In this document: piece by piece, positions 1 to 8,955 of the stretch
Layout of the letters: the number at the start of each line of letters is the position of its first letter
Position numbering within the stretch: position 1 is the stretch's first letter
Assembly (NCBI GenBank): GCA_028275345.1
Contig: JAPWUV010000002.1
Span: forward strand, 62,001 to 126,000
Reading direction: 5' to 3'
Source of the DNA: a bacterium
Lineage (GTDB): Bacteria > Zhuqueibacterota > Zhuqueibacteria > Oleimicrobiales > Geothermoviventaceae
Length of the DNA stretch: 64,000 bases
The notes under the pieces: model-generated
Told to the model about the DNA's origin: nothing
Databases searched by the model: none
Seen by the model: only the letters and a program-made list of their open reading frames with translations
Translations under genes and position numbers: made by a program

Positions 1-2
1 CT

Positions 3-41
3 AACTTCCATCGGATGTGCCGCGAGCTGGGACTGAAGTGA
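3..41 (+). CDS. 3' end of an upstream gene, possibly a Fis-type HTH regulator
   Basis: An open frame enters from the left edge and stops at TGA 39-41. It encodes only the last twelve residues, NFHRMCRELGLK. This resembles the final recognition-helix segment of Fis-type helix-turn-helix domains that end NtrC-like sigma-54 regulators (typical endings read like NLHRKLKELGI). Twelve residues are too few for a firm family call. If right, a regulator lies immediately upstream of the glycan locus and is a candidate for the repeated operator nearby. Confidence 0.35.
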   Translation, partial: NFHRMCRELGLK

Positions 42-489
42 CCTTCCGGCCGGGTTCCTGCCCAGAGTGTCTCGGCTCAGGGAGGCGTTCTGCTCCAGCC
101 CTGGCCCGAAACCTTCATTCTGGGGGACCATCCTGTTGGCTTGCCTGTGTAGGCTTCCCCGTGTGACCCCCTGACCGCTCCCTTGCGATCGCGCCCAAGC
201 GACTACGGCCGGCTTCCCCATTGCTTCCCCTTTCCGGACGGGCACGGGGGGCACCTCGCCTCCGGTCCGCGAACCAATGGTGGTCCTTTCGTGTGCGGGC
301 CGTTTCCACTCGCGGGGCAGGTCGTTATCACTACGATAACGGGCCATTATCAACGCGATAATCGCGCCGCGAAAGGCGCTGACGAGAGGCAGGCCTAACC
401 CATTGGCTTTGCGAAGCCTCGGAAGGATCGGCTAATCGGCCTGGATTTTGTTCCCCACCCACTTGGCCAAGAAGTGAGAGGGAGGGATC
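42..489. other. 448-bp intergenic region upstream of the GH5 gene
   Basis: No reading frame here looks like a gene; the short open frames lack recognisable domains or a good ribosome binding site. The region holds the tandem 39-bp palindromic element at 324-362. A possible -35 (TTGCGA at 409-414) lies 17 bases before CTAATC at 432-437, but that -10 is poor. I see no intrinsic terminator for the upstream gene. Confidence 0.6.
324..362. promoter_or_regulatory. Tandem palindromic operator element, copy 1
   Basis: Two 17-bp palindromes of the form RTTATC-N5-GATAAY lie at 324-340 and 346-362, separated by 5 bp. All four half-sites are therefore spaced exactly 11 bp apart, about one helical turn, so they face the same side of the DNA. 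The same architecture recurs at 11235-11273. It sits 128 bp before the GH5 start, which fits binding of a dimer pair of a transcription factor. The regulator is not identifiable from this window. Confidence 0.75.
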
Positions 490-2514
490 GTGAGACGGAG
501 CTACGGAGTGTGGGTGGTTTCCGTCTGCCTTTTGGCGGCGGAGCTTTTCCCGGTCAGCGCGCACGCATACCTGAAGGCGCAGGGGGAACAGATCATTGAC
601 ACTCGCACCGGGCAGGTGGTGCTCTTGCGGGGGTTGGGGGTGGGCGGCTGGCTGGTCCCCGAGGGCTACATGCTTCGCATTCCGGGATACGGTTCTCCCA
701 CCTCCATCCGCAATCTCATTGCCGACCTCCTGGGCCCCCAGCTGACGGACCAGTTCTTCCAGGTTTACCGTGCCAATTACGTGAGCGAGGAGGATGTTGC
801 CCGGATCGCGGAGTGGGGCTTCAATTCCATCCGCTTGCCGTTCCACTACGCCCTGCTCACGCCTCCCGACCAGCCCGGGGTGTATCTGGAGGAGGGTTTC
901 CAGCTGTTCGATCGCGTGGTGGACTGGTGCCGGAAATACCGCTTGTACCTCATATTCGACATGCACTGCGCTCCTGGGGGGCAGAACAAGGACAACATCA
1001 GTGACTCCGACGGCATCGAGGCTCGGCTGTGGACGGACCCGGCCCAGCAAGACCGCGTGGTAGAAATCTGGCGACGCATCGCAGAGCGCTACGCGCAAGA
1101 AGAATGGGTAGGGGGCTACGACCTGCTCAACGAGCCGGTCCTGCCCACGGGACACAGCACCACTGAGCTTCGGCTGCTCTACATGCGCATCACGCAGGCG
1201 ATCCGGGAAGTGGATCCGAACCACATGATCTTCATCGAGGGCAACTGGTACGCCACCGACTTCTCCAACCTCACGCCTCCCTTCGACACGAACCTCTGCT
1301 ACAGTTTTCACAAGTACTGGAATGAACCCACGAAGCCGACGATCCAGTATCTGCTCGACATCCGCAGGCGCTATCGTACGCCCCTGTGGCTGGGCGAGTC
1401 CGGCGAGAATTCCAATCCCTGGTTCGGCGCCTGCATCCGGCTCATGGAGGAAAACGAGATCGGTTGGTGCTGGTGGACGCACAAGAAGTTGCGCACGACT
1501 ACAAGCCCCTATTCCGCCCCCATCACACCGGAGTATCAGCGTGTGTTGGACTATTGGAACGGACGGGCTGCGCGTCCCGATGCGGAGCTGGCCCAGCGCG
1601 CCCTCTTCGGAATGGCGGAGCGCCTGAAGTTGGAGTACTGCGAATTCCATCCCGACGTCCTGGATGCTCTGTTGCGGAAAGATTTCGGACAACGTCCCGT
1701 CCCCTACGCGGAGCACCATCTTCCGGGCAGGATCTTGGCGGTCGAGTACGACATGGGGGACGAGGGGGTGGCCTACCATGACGCGGATTACTGGAAAGTC
1801 CGAGGGCTGAACAGCGGAGAACAGTGGAATCGAGGCTCCGCCTTTCGGAACGACGGGGTAGACATCGAAACGAGCGGGGATTCGGAGGGTAACGGGTACA
1901 GCGTCGGTTGGATCGAAGCGGGGGAGTGGCTTAAGTTCACCCTCCAGGTGGACGTGGCCGGCAGCTACAAGATTCGGATGCGCGTAGCTTCCCCCCAGTC
2001 CACCGGCAGCATCCAGTTTTTCATGGACGACTCGCTGTTGGCCGGGCCCGTCGGGATCCCCTCCACCGGCGATTGGAAGAATTGGCAGTTCGTGGACGGT
2101 CCTTCAGTTTCTCTTCCCGCTGGGCGACACACCTTGAAGGTCTCCTTTCCCACTGGCGGCTTCAACCTGAACCTGCTCGACTTTCGCCTGGAAGATTCCA
2201 GCGTGAAGAGGATGGGTCTGTTTCAGCAACTCCGGAGTGGGCTGTGGGTGGGGAAGGCTTATCCCAATCCCGCCACCGACCATTTCGAAATCCCTGTCCT
2301 CTCCAATGAGCCTGTCCCTCTTACCGTGCAGATCTACGACTCCGTGGGCGGGTTGATCGCGACTGTCCATTCAGGGCAGGTGGGCGCGGGGTGGCGGAAT
2401 GTGATCTGGAACGGCCGCAGCCAGGACCTCAGTCGCGTGCCCAGTGGGGTTTACGTTTGCGTCCTGGAAAGCGGGGGCAGGAAGCTGGTGCAGAAGCTGA
2501 CCGTGCTGCGCTGA
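490..2514 (+). CDS. Exported GH5-family glucanase with CBM6-like and T9SS C-terminal domains
   Basis: A 674-residue exported glycoside hydrolase expected to cut beta-glucans outside the cell. The start is GTG, preceded by GGGAGGG. Residues 1-26 form a signal peptide. A GH5 TIM barrel spans about 30-370. The general acid/base is E215 in LLNEPV and the nucleophile is E303 in LGESGEN. A CBM6-like beta-sandwich follows (about 415-565), with EYDMGDEGVAYHD and EAGEWLKFTL. The last 80 residues, from KAYPNPATDHFEI to KLTVLR, form a type IX secretion sorting domain. It is first in a run of four hydrolase genes and lies downstream of the tandem operator. Exo-beta-1,3-glucanase or endoglucanase are both possible. 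Confidence 0.88.
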   Translation: MRRSYGVWVVSVCLLAAELFPVSAHAYLKAQGEQIIDTRTGQVVLLRGLGVGGWLVPEGYMLRIPGYGSPTSIRNLIADLLGPQLTDQFFQVYRANYVSEEDVARIAEWGFNSIRLPFHYALLTPPDQPGVYLEEGFQLFDRVVDWCRKYRLYLIFDMHCAPGGQNKDNISDSDGIEARLWTDPAQQDRVVEIWRRIAERYAQEEWVGGYDLLNEPVLPTGHSTTELRLLYMRITQAIREVDPNHMIFIEGNWYATDFSNLTPPFDTNLCYSFHKYWNEPTKPTIQYLLDIRRRYRTPLWLGESGENSNPWFGACIRLMEENEIGWCWWTHKKLRTTTSPYSAPITPEYQRVLDYWNGRAARPDAELAQRALFGMAERLKLEYCEFHPDVLDALLRKDFGQRPVPYAEHHLPGRILAVEYDMGDEGVAYHDADYWKVRGLNSGEQWNRGSAFRNDGVDIETSGDSEGNGYSVGWIEAGEWLKFTLQVDVAGSYKIRMRVASPQSTGSIQFFMDDSLLAGPVGIPSTGDWKNWQFVDGPSVSLPAGRHTLKVSFPTGGFNLNLLDFRLEDSSVKRMGLFQQLRSGLWVGKAYPNPATDHFEIPVLSNEPVPLTVQIYDSVGGLIATVHSGQVGAGWRNVIWNGRSQDLSRVPSGVYVCVLESGGRKLVQKLTVLR

Positions 2515-2558
2515 GTGGGGCGGTGGAGCAGAGTCGGAAGGGACGAGAGGAGGTGGCT

Positions 2559-5500
2559 TTGAGGAGCGCCCCGGGGAGGATGACCGCCTGCATTGCCGGG
2601 GTGGCGGTGGCGGCGCTGCTGGCGGGTGCCGTGGGCGCGGCGGAGATCCGCCACCGCTGCGGCGCAAGTACGTCATATCGGGATGCGCTGGGCTTTGTCT
2701 GGCAGGCGGATCGCCCCTTCACCGCAGGGAGCTGGGGCTACGTGGATGCAGGTGTGGGGGTCGCGAGAACCTCCGATGAGATCTCCCGCACGGTCGACGA
2801 CGAGCTCTACCGCACGGAGCGCTACGGGCCGCAGCTTCACTACCGTTACGAGGGACTGGAGAACGGGGTCTACCGAGTCCTCTTCAAGTTCTGTGAGCTC
2901 TACTGGACGGCGCCGGGTCGTCGCGTCTTCGACGTCGCCATCAATGGGCTACTCTTTCTCGATGACTTTGATATTTTCGCCCGGGTGGGGCACGACGCGG
3001 CCTTGGATACGGCGGCCCTCGTACGGGTCCGGGACGAGGCAATCGACATCACGGTGCCGGAAGCCAAAGTGGACTACGCGAAGTTCGCGTCCATCGCGAT
3101 CTTGCGTGCGCAGCCCGACGCGGACCCGCCTCGTGTTCCGGAAGGGATCCGTGGCTATTTCTGGAAGGGGAAAGCCCTGCTCTCCTGGCCGCGAAACTCC
3201 GAACCGGATCTCGACGGCTACCAAGTCACGCGTTCCCAGGACGTCGCTGGTCCGTGGCAACAGGTTGGTCCGGAGCTCTACAAGAGCGTGGAGAGCACGA
3301 TCCGCTTTTCCGACAGCACTGTCGTTCCGGGCAATACCTATTACTACCGTGTGCGCGCCGTCGACGTTTTTGGCAATGCCAGTCCGTGGAGCTTGCCGAT
3401 CGCTGTGGTGGCCTACCCTCCAGGTGGAGAGTCGCTTCAGATTCCCGATGTGGCGTGGATGAGGCCCCTCGGGGATTATCCCGCTGGTGCCACGGGGCAC
3501 GCAAAGCGTGGCGTTCCGCTCGGCGGGGTGGGGGCGGGCAACTTCATGTTCAATCTTTGTGGAACATTTGGTCCTTGGGAGTTCCGCACCGGCCTTCATG
3601 AGGAGAAGTTCCTCGAAGCCGGGGCGTTCCACATCTGGTACAAGCTGCCGAACCAGCCCGCCGAATCGCGGGTATTGGCCACCGAGGATGTCCTGCCGTC
3701 TTGGCGCCGCCTCAGGCCGGGAGAAGGGTCGTATTTCGCGCTGTACCCGAAGGCCTGGTTTGTCTACCAAGCCTTTCCCTTCGAGCTAGGTCTCAAACAA
3801 TTCAGCCCGATCATCCCGCGAAACTATCGGGAGACGAGCTTCCCCGTCGGGGTGTTCGAATTCCTCGTGCGCAACACCGCGGGCGAGAGCCTTCAGCTCG
3901 CGCTGGCCTTCACCTTCCCGAACGCGGACTACGGGGATCTCCCTCGCTACGGCAAACGGACGTTCCTCCGCCAAGGAGATGGGGCGGTCGGGATCGTGCT
4001 GGACGCCCAGAGTCCCGCCAACCGGAACGTTACGAACGGGACCGAGTGGTGCATGGCCACAAGTCGCACCTCGGCCCATGAAGAGGTGAGCTACTGCCTA
4101 TCCTGGAATGCGCGCGGCGACGGCTCCGACTTCCTGGCAGACTTTGCGGACGACGGGCTTCTCAGCGATCGAGCTCTCGATGGATCGGCGGAGGCTGCCG
4201 GGCTCGCGGTGCGGAGGACGCTCGCCCCCGGCGAGCTCTGGAGGCTCCCGTTCGTGCTCACCTGGGATTTCCCCATCGTGGAATTCGGAGCCGGCACCCA
4301 ATGGTATCGTCGCTACACAGAGTACTTCGATACGGATGCGGACAACTCTTTCGACCTCGCTGCTCTGGCTCTCCGTGAGTATCGCGACTGGGAAGCTCAA
4401 GTAGACGCCTGGCAGGACAAGATTCTCAGTGGGCCCAGCTATCCGGATTGGCTGAAGCAGGCCGCGCTGAACGAGCTGTATTACGACACCTTTGGAGGCG
4501 TGTTCTGGGAGAATGGTTGCCTCACTAAGCCGCAGGAATCCTCCTACGGCACGCTCCCACCGTCAGACCACAAGTACTTCTGCATGGAGTGCCAGGCCTA
4601 CCCCTTCTGCGAAACCTTCGATGTGCGCCACTACGAATGCCGCCACTACCTGGTCCTCTGGCCGGAGATCGAGAGAGACGTCCTTCGCTGGTTCGCCGAT
4701 TACATCGCCAACGATCCCGAGGGGAAAGCTCCCCATGATGCGGGTTCCCCCGGGCAGGACCCCTTCTTCCGCTTCAGCGGATATGGCGGCGACTGGCAGG
4801 ACATGCCGAGCAAGTTCATTCAGCAAGTTTACGCCTACTACCGGGCCACGGGCGACCGAGAGTTCCTCGACTTCGTTTGGCCGGCCTGCAAGAAGACCTT
4901 CGCCTACATGAAGACCAAAGATACGAACGGGAACGGGCTCCCCGACGTCGGCAACACGACCTACGACACTTGGGCTTTCCATGGCGACAATCTTCTGGCC
5001 GGCGGGCTTTGGGTCGGGGCTCTTGAAGCCATGGAAAAGCTGGCCGCGGAGCAAGGAGAGCTCGCCCTTCTGAACGAGGTCCGGCGGCGGCTTTCCCTGG
5101 CGCGGGCCGCGCTGGACGTGCTTTTCTGGATAGATGACAGGGGATACTACCGCCTCGACCAGACTTCCGATGCCATCATGGCCGACGGTCTCAACGGGAG
5201 CCGCTATTGCGAGACCAACGGCCTGGCCCCGATCCTCCCGCCGGAACGCATCGCTTCCCACCTGCACAAGGTCTTCGAGCTGTGCGTGGCTCCCCTTCGG
5301 GATTACACCGGCGACGGTGTGGGCGACATGGGCGCGGTGAATGGCCGCAAGCCCGATGGATCACCCGTCGGCAATGGTCAGGCCGACGAGGTCTGGACGG
5401 GAAGCTCTTACTTCCTGGCAGCCACGATGTACCACTGGGGCAAAGAGCTGGGCGACGAACTTCTGAAGCAGAGGGCCCTGCAGACGGCTTACGGAGTCTA

Positions 5501-5972
5501 CTACCAGACCTGGGCAAATGAGCAATCCGCTTACTTTTTCAACACTCCGGAGGCTTGGCACTACAGCGACCCCCGTCGCTACCGCGCGCCTCAATACCAG
5601 CGTCCTCGAGCCATTTGGGAGCTGTTGCTGGAAATCCGCGATCCGTTTTCGGAAAGCAGCGGTGTCGGCGCAAGGGAACCCGCTTGCGCCAAGCCGGGGG
5701 CTTTCAGCCTGCTGCCGCCGCATCCGAACCCATTCAACGCGTCGACCTGCGTGCGTTATTTCCTGCCGATGAGGGCCCGTGTGGAGGTGTCCATCTACGA
5801 CTCCCGGGGCCGCCAGGTGGATCGGCTGGTAAGCGAATCGCAAGCTGCAGGCTGGCATGAGGTAAGGTGGTCCGCGGGCTTACTGCCTTCTGGGGTTTAT
5901 TTCCTGCGGCTGAAAGCGGTGCATTCACGAGGAGAGTTGGCTCAGAGTACGAAATTGCTGCTGCTGAGATAG
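2559..5972 (+). CDS. Exported GH116 beta-glucosidase/glucosylceramidase-like enzyme with malectin and FN3 domains
   Basis: About 1137 residues. I place the start at TTG 2559, because AGAGGAGGT lies just upstream and the protein then begins with a clean signal peptide ending GAVGAA. The first ATG (2580) has a ribosome site directly abutting it. Domains: malectin-like sandwich (about 30-185), fibronectin type III (about 190-290), GH116 N-terminal sandwich (from about 305, GVPLGGVGAGNF), GH116 (alpha/alpha)6 barrel (about 590-1040) and a T9SS sorting domain (HPNPFNASTCV to KLLLLR). GH116 signatures include MECQAYPFCETFDVRHY around E677 and TYDTW around D803. GH116 enzymes act on beta-glucosides or beta-xylosides. 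It follows the GH5 gene by 44 bp in the same operon. Confidence 0.85.
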   Translation: MRSAPGRMTACIAGVAVAALLAGAVGAAEIRHRCGASTSYRDALGFVWQADRPFTAGSWGYVDAGVGVARTSDEISRTVDDELYRTERYGPQLHYRYEGLENGVYRVLFKFCELYWTAPGRRVFDVAINGLLFLDDFDIFARVGHDAALDTAALVRVRDEAIDITVPEAKVDYAKFASIAILRAQPDADPPRVPEGIRGYFWKGKALLSWPRNSEPDLDGYQVTRSQDVAGPWQQVGPELYKSVESTIRFSDSTVVPGNTYYYRVRAVDVFGNASPWSLPIAVVAYPPGGESLQIPDVAWMRPLGDYPAGATGHAKRGVPLGGVGAGNFMFNLCGTFGPWEFRTGLHEEKFLEAGAFHIWYKLPNQPAESRVLATEDVLPSWRRLRPGEGSYFALYPKAWFVYQAFPFELGLKQFSPIIPRNYRETSFPVGVFEFLVRNTAGESLQLALAFTFPNADYGDLPRYGKRTFLRQGDGAVGIVLDAQSPANRNVTNGTEWCMATSRTSAHEEVSYCLSWNARGDGSDFLADFADDGLLSDRALDGSAEAAGLAVRRTLAPGELWRLPFVLTWDFPIVEFGAGTQWYRRYTEYFDTDADNSFDLAALALREYRDWEAQVDAWQDKILSGPSYPDWLKQAALNELYYDTFGGVFWENGCLTKPQESSYGTLPPSDHKYFCMECQAYPFCETFDVRHYECRHYLVLWPEIERDVLRWFADYIANDPEGKAPHDAGSPGQDPFFRFSGYGGDWQDMPSKFIQQVYAYYRATGDREFLDFVWPACKKTFAYMKTKDTNGNGLPDVGNTTYDTWAFHGDNLLAGGLWVGALEAMEKLAAEQGELALLNEVRRRLSLARAALDVLFWIDDRGYYRLDQTSDAIMADGLNGSRYCETNGLAPILPPERIASHLHKVFELCVAPLRDYTGDGVGDMGAVNGRKPDGSPVGNGQADEVWTGSSYFLAATMYHWGKELGDELLKQRALQTAYGVYYQTWANEQSAYFFNTPEAWHYSDPRRYRAPQYQRPRAIWELLLEIRDPFSESSGVGAREPACAKPGAFSLLPPHPNPFNASTCVRYFLPMRARVEVSIYDSRGRQVDRLVSESQAAGWHEVRWSAGLLPSGVYFLRLKAVHSRGELAQSTKLLLLR

Positions 5973-5979
5973 GTGGGCC

Positions 5980-8955
5980 ATGAGAGGCTCTTCCGCCGCG
6001 ATCTTCCTCGCCGTCGCCGCGCTAGGCACCGTAAAGGCCGGAGCCCAGCCGTTCCCGAATGGTTTCTCGTTCTATCTGCCCCCGAACGACAGTACGGCGC
6101 AGGAGTTCATGCCGGCGTTTCACCAACCCATCGGGCGGGCGGACTTTGTGGCTATCGATCCCGAGGGGCATTTCGAGGCCGGAGGCAGGAGGATCCGCTT
6201 TTTCGGGACCAACCTGGTGGCGGACGGTTGCTTTCCCCCCAAGGAGAAGGCCCCTTGGATCGCGGCGCGCCTGAGGAAGATGGGATTCAATCTGGTCCGC
6301 TTGCACCACATGGACAATCCGTGGAGCTCGGGCAGCCTATTCCAGCAAGGCTCCGACACCCGGCACCTCAATCCAGCTACGCTGGATCGCCTCGAATTCC
6401 TGATTGCGCATCTGAAGCGGAATGGGATCCGGGTCAATGTGAATCTGCACGTCAGTCGTACGTTCCGAAGCGCGGACGGTGTGCCGTACGCCGACTCGAT
6501 TCGGGATTTCGGCAAGGGCGTGACCCTTTTCGACCGCCGGCTGATTGAGCTTCAAAAGGAATACGCCCAGCAGCTTCTCACCCATCGGAATCCCTACACA
6601 GGGTTGGCCCTCAAGGACGACCCGGTCATGGCTATGGTGGAAATCACCAACGAGAACTCCCTGTACTACATGTGGCGGCAGGACATGCTTCGTCCCTTCC
6701 GCGAAGGCGGGTCGCTCACGGCTTACCACGCGCGCATGCTCGATAGCCTGTGGTGCGATTACCTCCTGCGGAAGTACGGCAACACGGAGGCCTTGCGCAG
6801 CGCGTGGGGAGGAACCCAGCAGACTGGGACTCGTGACCTCGTCAAGAATGGCACGATTGAGAACGATCCCCTGCTCCGCAGTTGGGTCCTGGAACTCCAT
6901 TCCCCGGCCGGTGGCACGCAGAGCATCGATGCGTCACAGCCGGGCGAAGGGAGAATCTGCGCCAAAGTGACCGTGTCCGCTACCGACGGCGTGGATTGGC
7001 ACGTGCAGTGGAAGCAAGTGGGCCTTGCGGTGCGGGGGGATTCGGTCTACGTGCTGCGATTCCTGGCGCGCTCCGATGGCGAACGAGAGGTAACCGTCGC
7101 CCTGATGAAAGATGTCGACCCGTGGACGACCTACGCGCAAGGCCGCTTTCGCGTGTCCTCTCAGTGGAAAAGTTACCAACTCAGCTGGCGGCCAGATCGG
7201 AATTACGACAACCTGCGGCTGAGCTTCTTCCTCGGCGCCTCAACCGGGGTCTATTGGTTCGACGACATTCACCTGTACGAAGGGCTTCGATTTGGCCTCG
7301 ACGAGGGGGAATCGCTGGAAGCACGCACGGTGAAGCGCATTGCCTACTCCAGCGCTCCGGCCTATGCGGACGCGAGGGTAGCCGATCAGTCCGATTTCTA
7401 CATCCGACTCCAGGATGCGTTCTTCTCGGAAATGGAAGGCTTTCTCAAGAACCAGCTCGGGGTGAGGGTGCCCGTCGTCCGCACGAACTGGAACTTTGGC
7501 CTGGTGGATCTGTACGTGCAGTCGCGTGCGGATTACGTGGATAACCACGCGTACTGGGATCACCCGCAGTTTCCGAGCGAGCCTTGGTCGCCGACCGACT
7601 GGCTGATCAACAACACGCCCATGGTGCTGGAGAGCAACGGGGGCACCATCGGGCGCCTGTTCACCGGCCGAGCCTTCCGTGGAAAGCCGTACACGGTCAG
7701 CGAGTACGATCATCCCTTCCCCAATCGCTACCAGACGGAGGGCGTGCTGTTCATCACCGCCTACTCGGCTTTTCACGACGCCGATGGGTTGATGTTCTTC
7801 GAGTACGCGAGCGAGAGCTCGGACTGGGAGACGGACATGGTCCGGGGCTTTTTCAGCGATCACCGGAACACGGCCATCATGGCGCACATGCCCACCTGTG
7901 CGTTGGCCTTCCGGGCCGGCTACGTGTCTCCCGCCAGGGACCCCCTCTTCCTGCAATTCAATTACGCGAGAGATGTTCTCTTGGAACCGCTCCGAGGCTA
8001 TTTCGGCTGGGAGGGGCCTTCCGCCGCGGATCCGCGGCTGGGTCTTCTCTACGGGCTGCGGATCGCGGATTTCGATCACCCGATGCCGTTCGATCCCGCG
8101 ACGTTGCCCGCCGTTACCGGTCCTCCGTATCGTACGGACACGGGAGAGATCGAATGGCACCCGGCCGGGATCCTCGCAGTGGCGAGCTCGCGATTCTTCG
8201 CGCTGACCGGTCTGTTGGATCGCTTCGGCGGGGCGGTTGCGGGTCCATGGACGCTGGTTTCCGCAGATGGGTTTGCCACGCTGACGGCGGCCCCTTTGGA
8301 TAGCCTGCCCTTCGACTCGACGGGCAGAATCCTGGTGGCCCTGGCATCGAGGGTGCAAAACCAGGGAATGATTTGGGATGGTACCCGGACGGTGCACGAC
8401 CATTGGGGCGGTCCGCCTACCACCCTCGAGCCTCGAAGGTTGGTCCTGCAGCTGGAAACGCAGGCCGATTCGATTCGAATCTTCCCGCTGGGGACCAAGG
8501 GGGAAGCCGATCCGCATCGTTCGTGGCTTGCTACAAAAGAGGATGGCCGGTTCCGGATCGAGCTCGATCAGACGCGGGATCGAACCGTTTGGTACGGGGT
8601 GAAGGTTTTCCGCCACTCGTCCTCCGCTGAGGAGGGGGGTGGCCACGGCGTCCTCCCCTCGCGCTTTGAGATTGCAGGTCCCTTCCCGAACCCCTGGTTT
8701 GCGGCGGGCGGAAAATCGGAGACTCCCCGGCTGCTCGTGTCGTCGCCGCACGCCGGGGAGATGAGGATCGCGGTGCTGGATGCTCGGGGGAGGACGGTCG
8801 TGGAAGCGAGCGGCATCTCCGTTAAGGCCGGCCGAAATTCGGTTGAGTTGGGCCAAGCATTGGGCAGTTGGCCATGGCTCCCGAGCGGCGTGTACTTGAT
8901 CCGGGCGTCGCTGGGGCCGTCGCGTGCCGTGCGGAAGTGGATGATCGTTCGATGA
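5980..8955 (+). CDS. Exported GH5-like cellulase-family glycosidase with CBM and T9SS domain
   Basis: A 991-residue exported protein whose ATG is preceded by AGGTGG, 7 bp after the GH116 stop. After a signal peptide (about 1-23) it carries a TIM-barrel hydrolase with the hallmark FFGTNLVADGCFP near the first strand. E225 in VEITNENS is the likely acid/base and E575 in TVSEYDHP the likely nucleophile. Between them lies an inserted carbohydrate-binding sandwich (about 310-430, CBM4/9-like, ending YWFDDIHLYEG). The C-terminus (PFPNPWFAAG to KWMIVR) is a variant sorting domain. It belongs to the clan A cellulase-like proteins; the exact GH family and substrate cannot be settled by eye. Context suggests beta-glucan or a related hemicellulose. 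Confidence 0.78.
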   Translation: MRGSSAAIFLAVAALGTVKAGAQPFPNGFSFYLPPNDSTAQEFMPAFHQPIGRADFVAIDPEGHFEAGGRRIRFFGTNLVADGCFPPKEKAPWIAARLRKMGFNLVRLHHMDNPWSSGSLFQQGSDTRHLNPATLDRLEFLIAHLKRNGIRVNVNLHVSRTFRSADGVPYADSIRDFGKGVTLFDRRLIELQKEYAQQLLTHRNPYTGLALKDDPVMAMVEITNENSLYYMWRQDMLRPFREGGSLTAYHARMLDSLWCDYLLRKYGNTEALRSAWGGTQQTGTRDLVKNGTIENDPLLRSWVLELHSPAGGTQSIDASQPGEGRICAKVTVSATDGVDWHVQWKQVGLAVRGDSVYVLRFLARSDGEREVTVALMKDVDPWTTYAQGRFRVSSQWKSYQLSWRPDRNYDNLRLSFFLGASTGVYWFDDIHLYEGLRFGLDEGESLEARTVKRIAYSSAPAYADARVADQSDFYIRLQDAFFSEMEGFLKNQLGVRVPVVRTNWNFGLVDLYVQSRADYVDNHAYWDHPQFPSEPWSPTDWLINNTPMVLESNGGTIGRLFTGRAFRGKPYTVSEYDHPFPNRYQTEGVLFITAYSAFHDADGLMFFEYASESSDWETDMVRGFFSDHRNTAIMAHMPTCALAFRAGYVSPARDPLFLQFNYARDVLLEPLRGYFGWEGPSAADPRLGLLYGLRIADFDHPMPFDPATLPAVTGPPYRTDTGEIEWHPAGILAVASSRFFALTGLLDRFGGAVAGPWTLVSADGFATLTAAPLDSLPFDSTGRILVALASRVQNQGMIWDGTRTVHDHWGGPPTTLEPRRLVLQLETQADSIRIFPLGTKGEADPHRSWLATKEDGRFRIELDQTRDRTVWYGVKVFRHSSSAEEGGGHGVLPSRFEIAGPFPNPWFAAGGKSETPRLLVSSPHAGEMRIAVLDARGRTVVEASGISVKAGRNSVELGQALGSWPWLPSGVYLIRASLGPSRAVRKWMIVR

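Noticed and set aside
331-1779. 482-codon minus-strand open frame opposite the GH5 gene
   Set aside because: It mirrors the codon pattern of a clear GH5 catalytic domain, has no domain of its own and no ribosome site. GC-rich genes commonly give long antisense frames.
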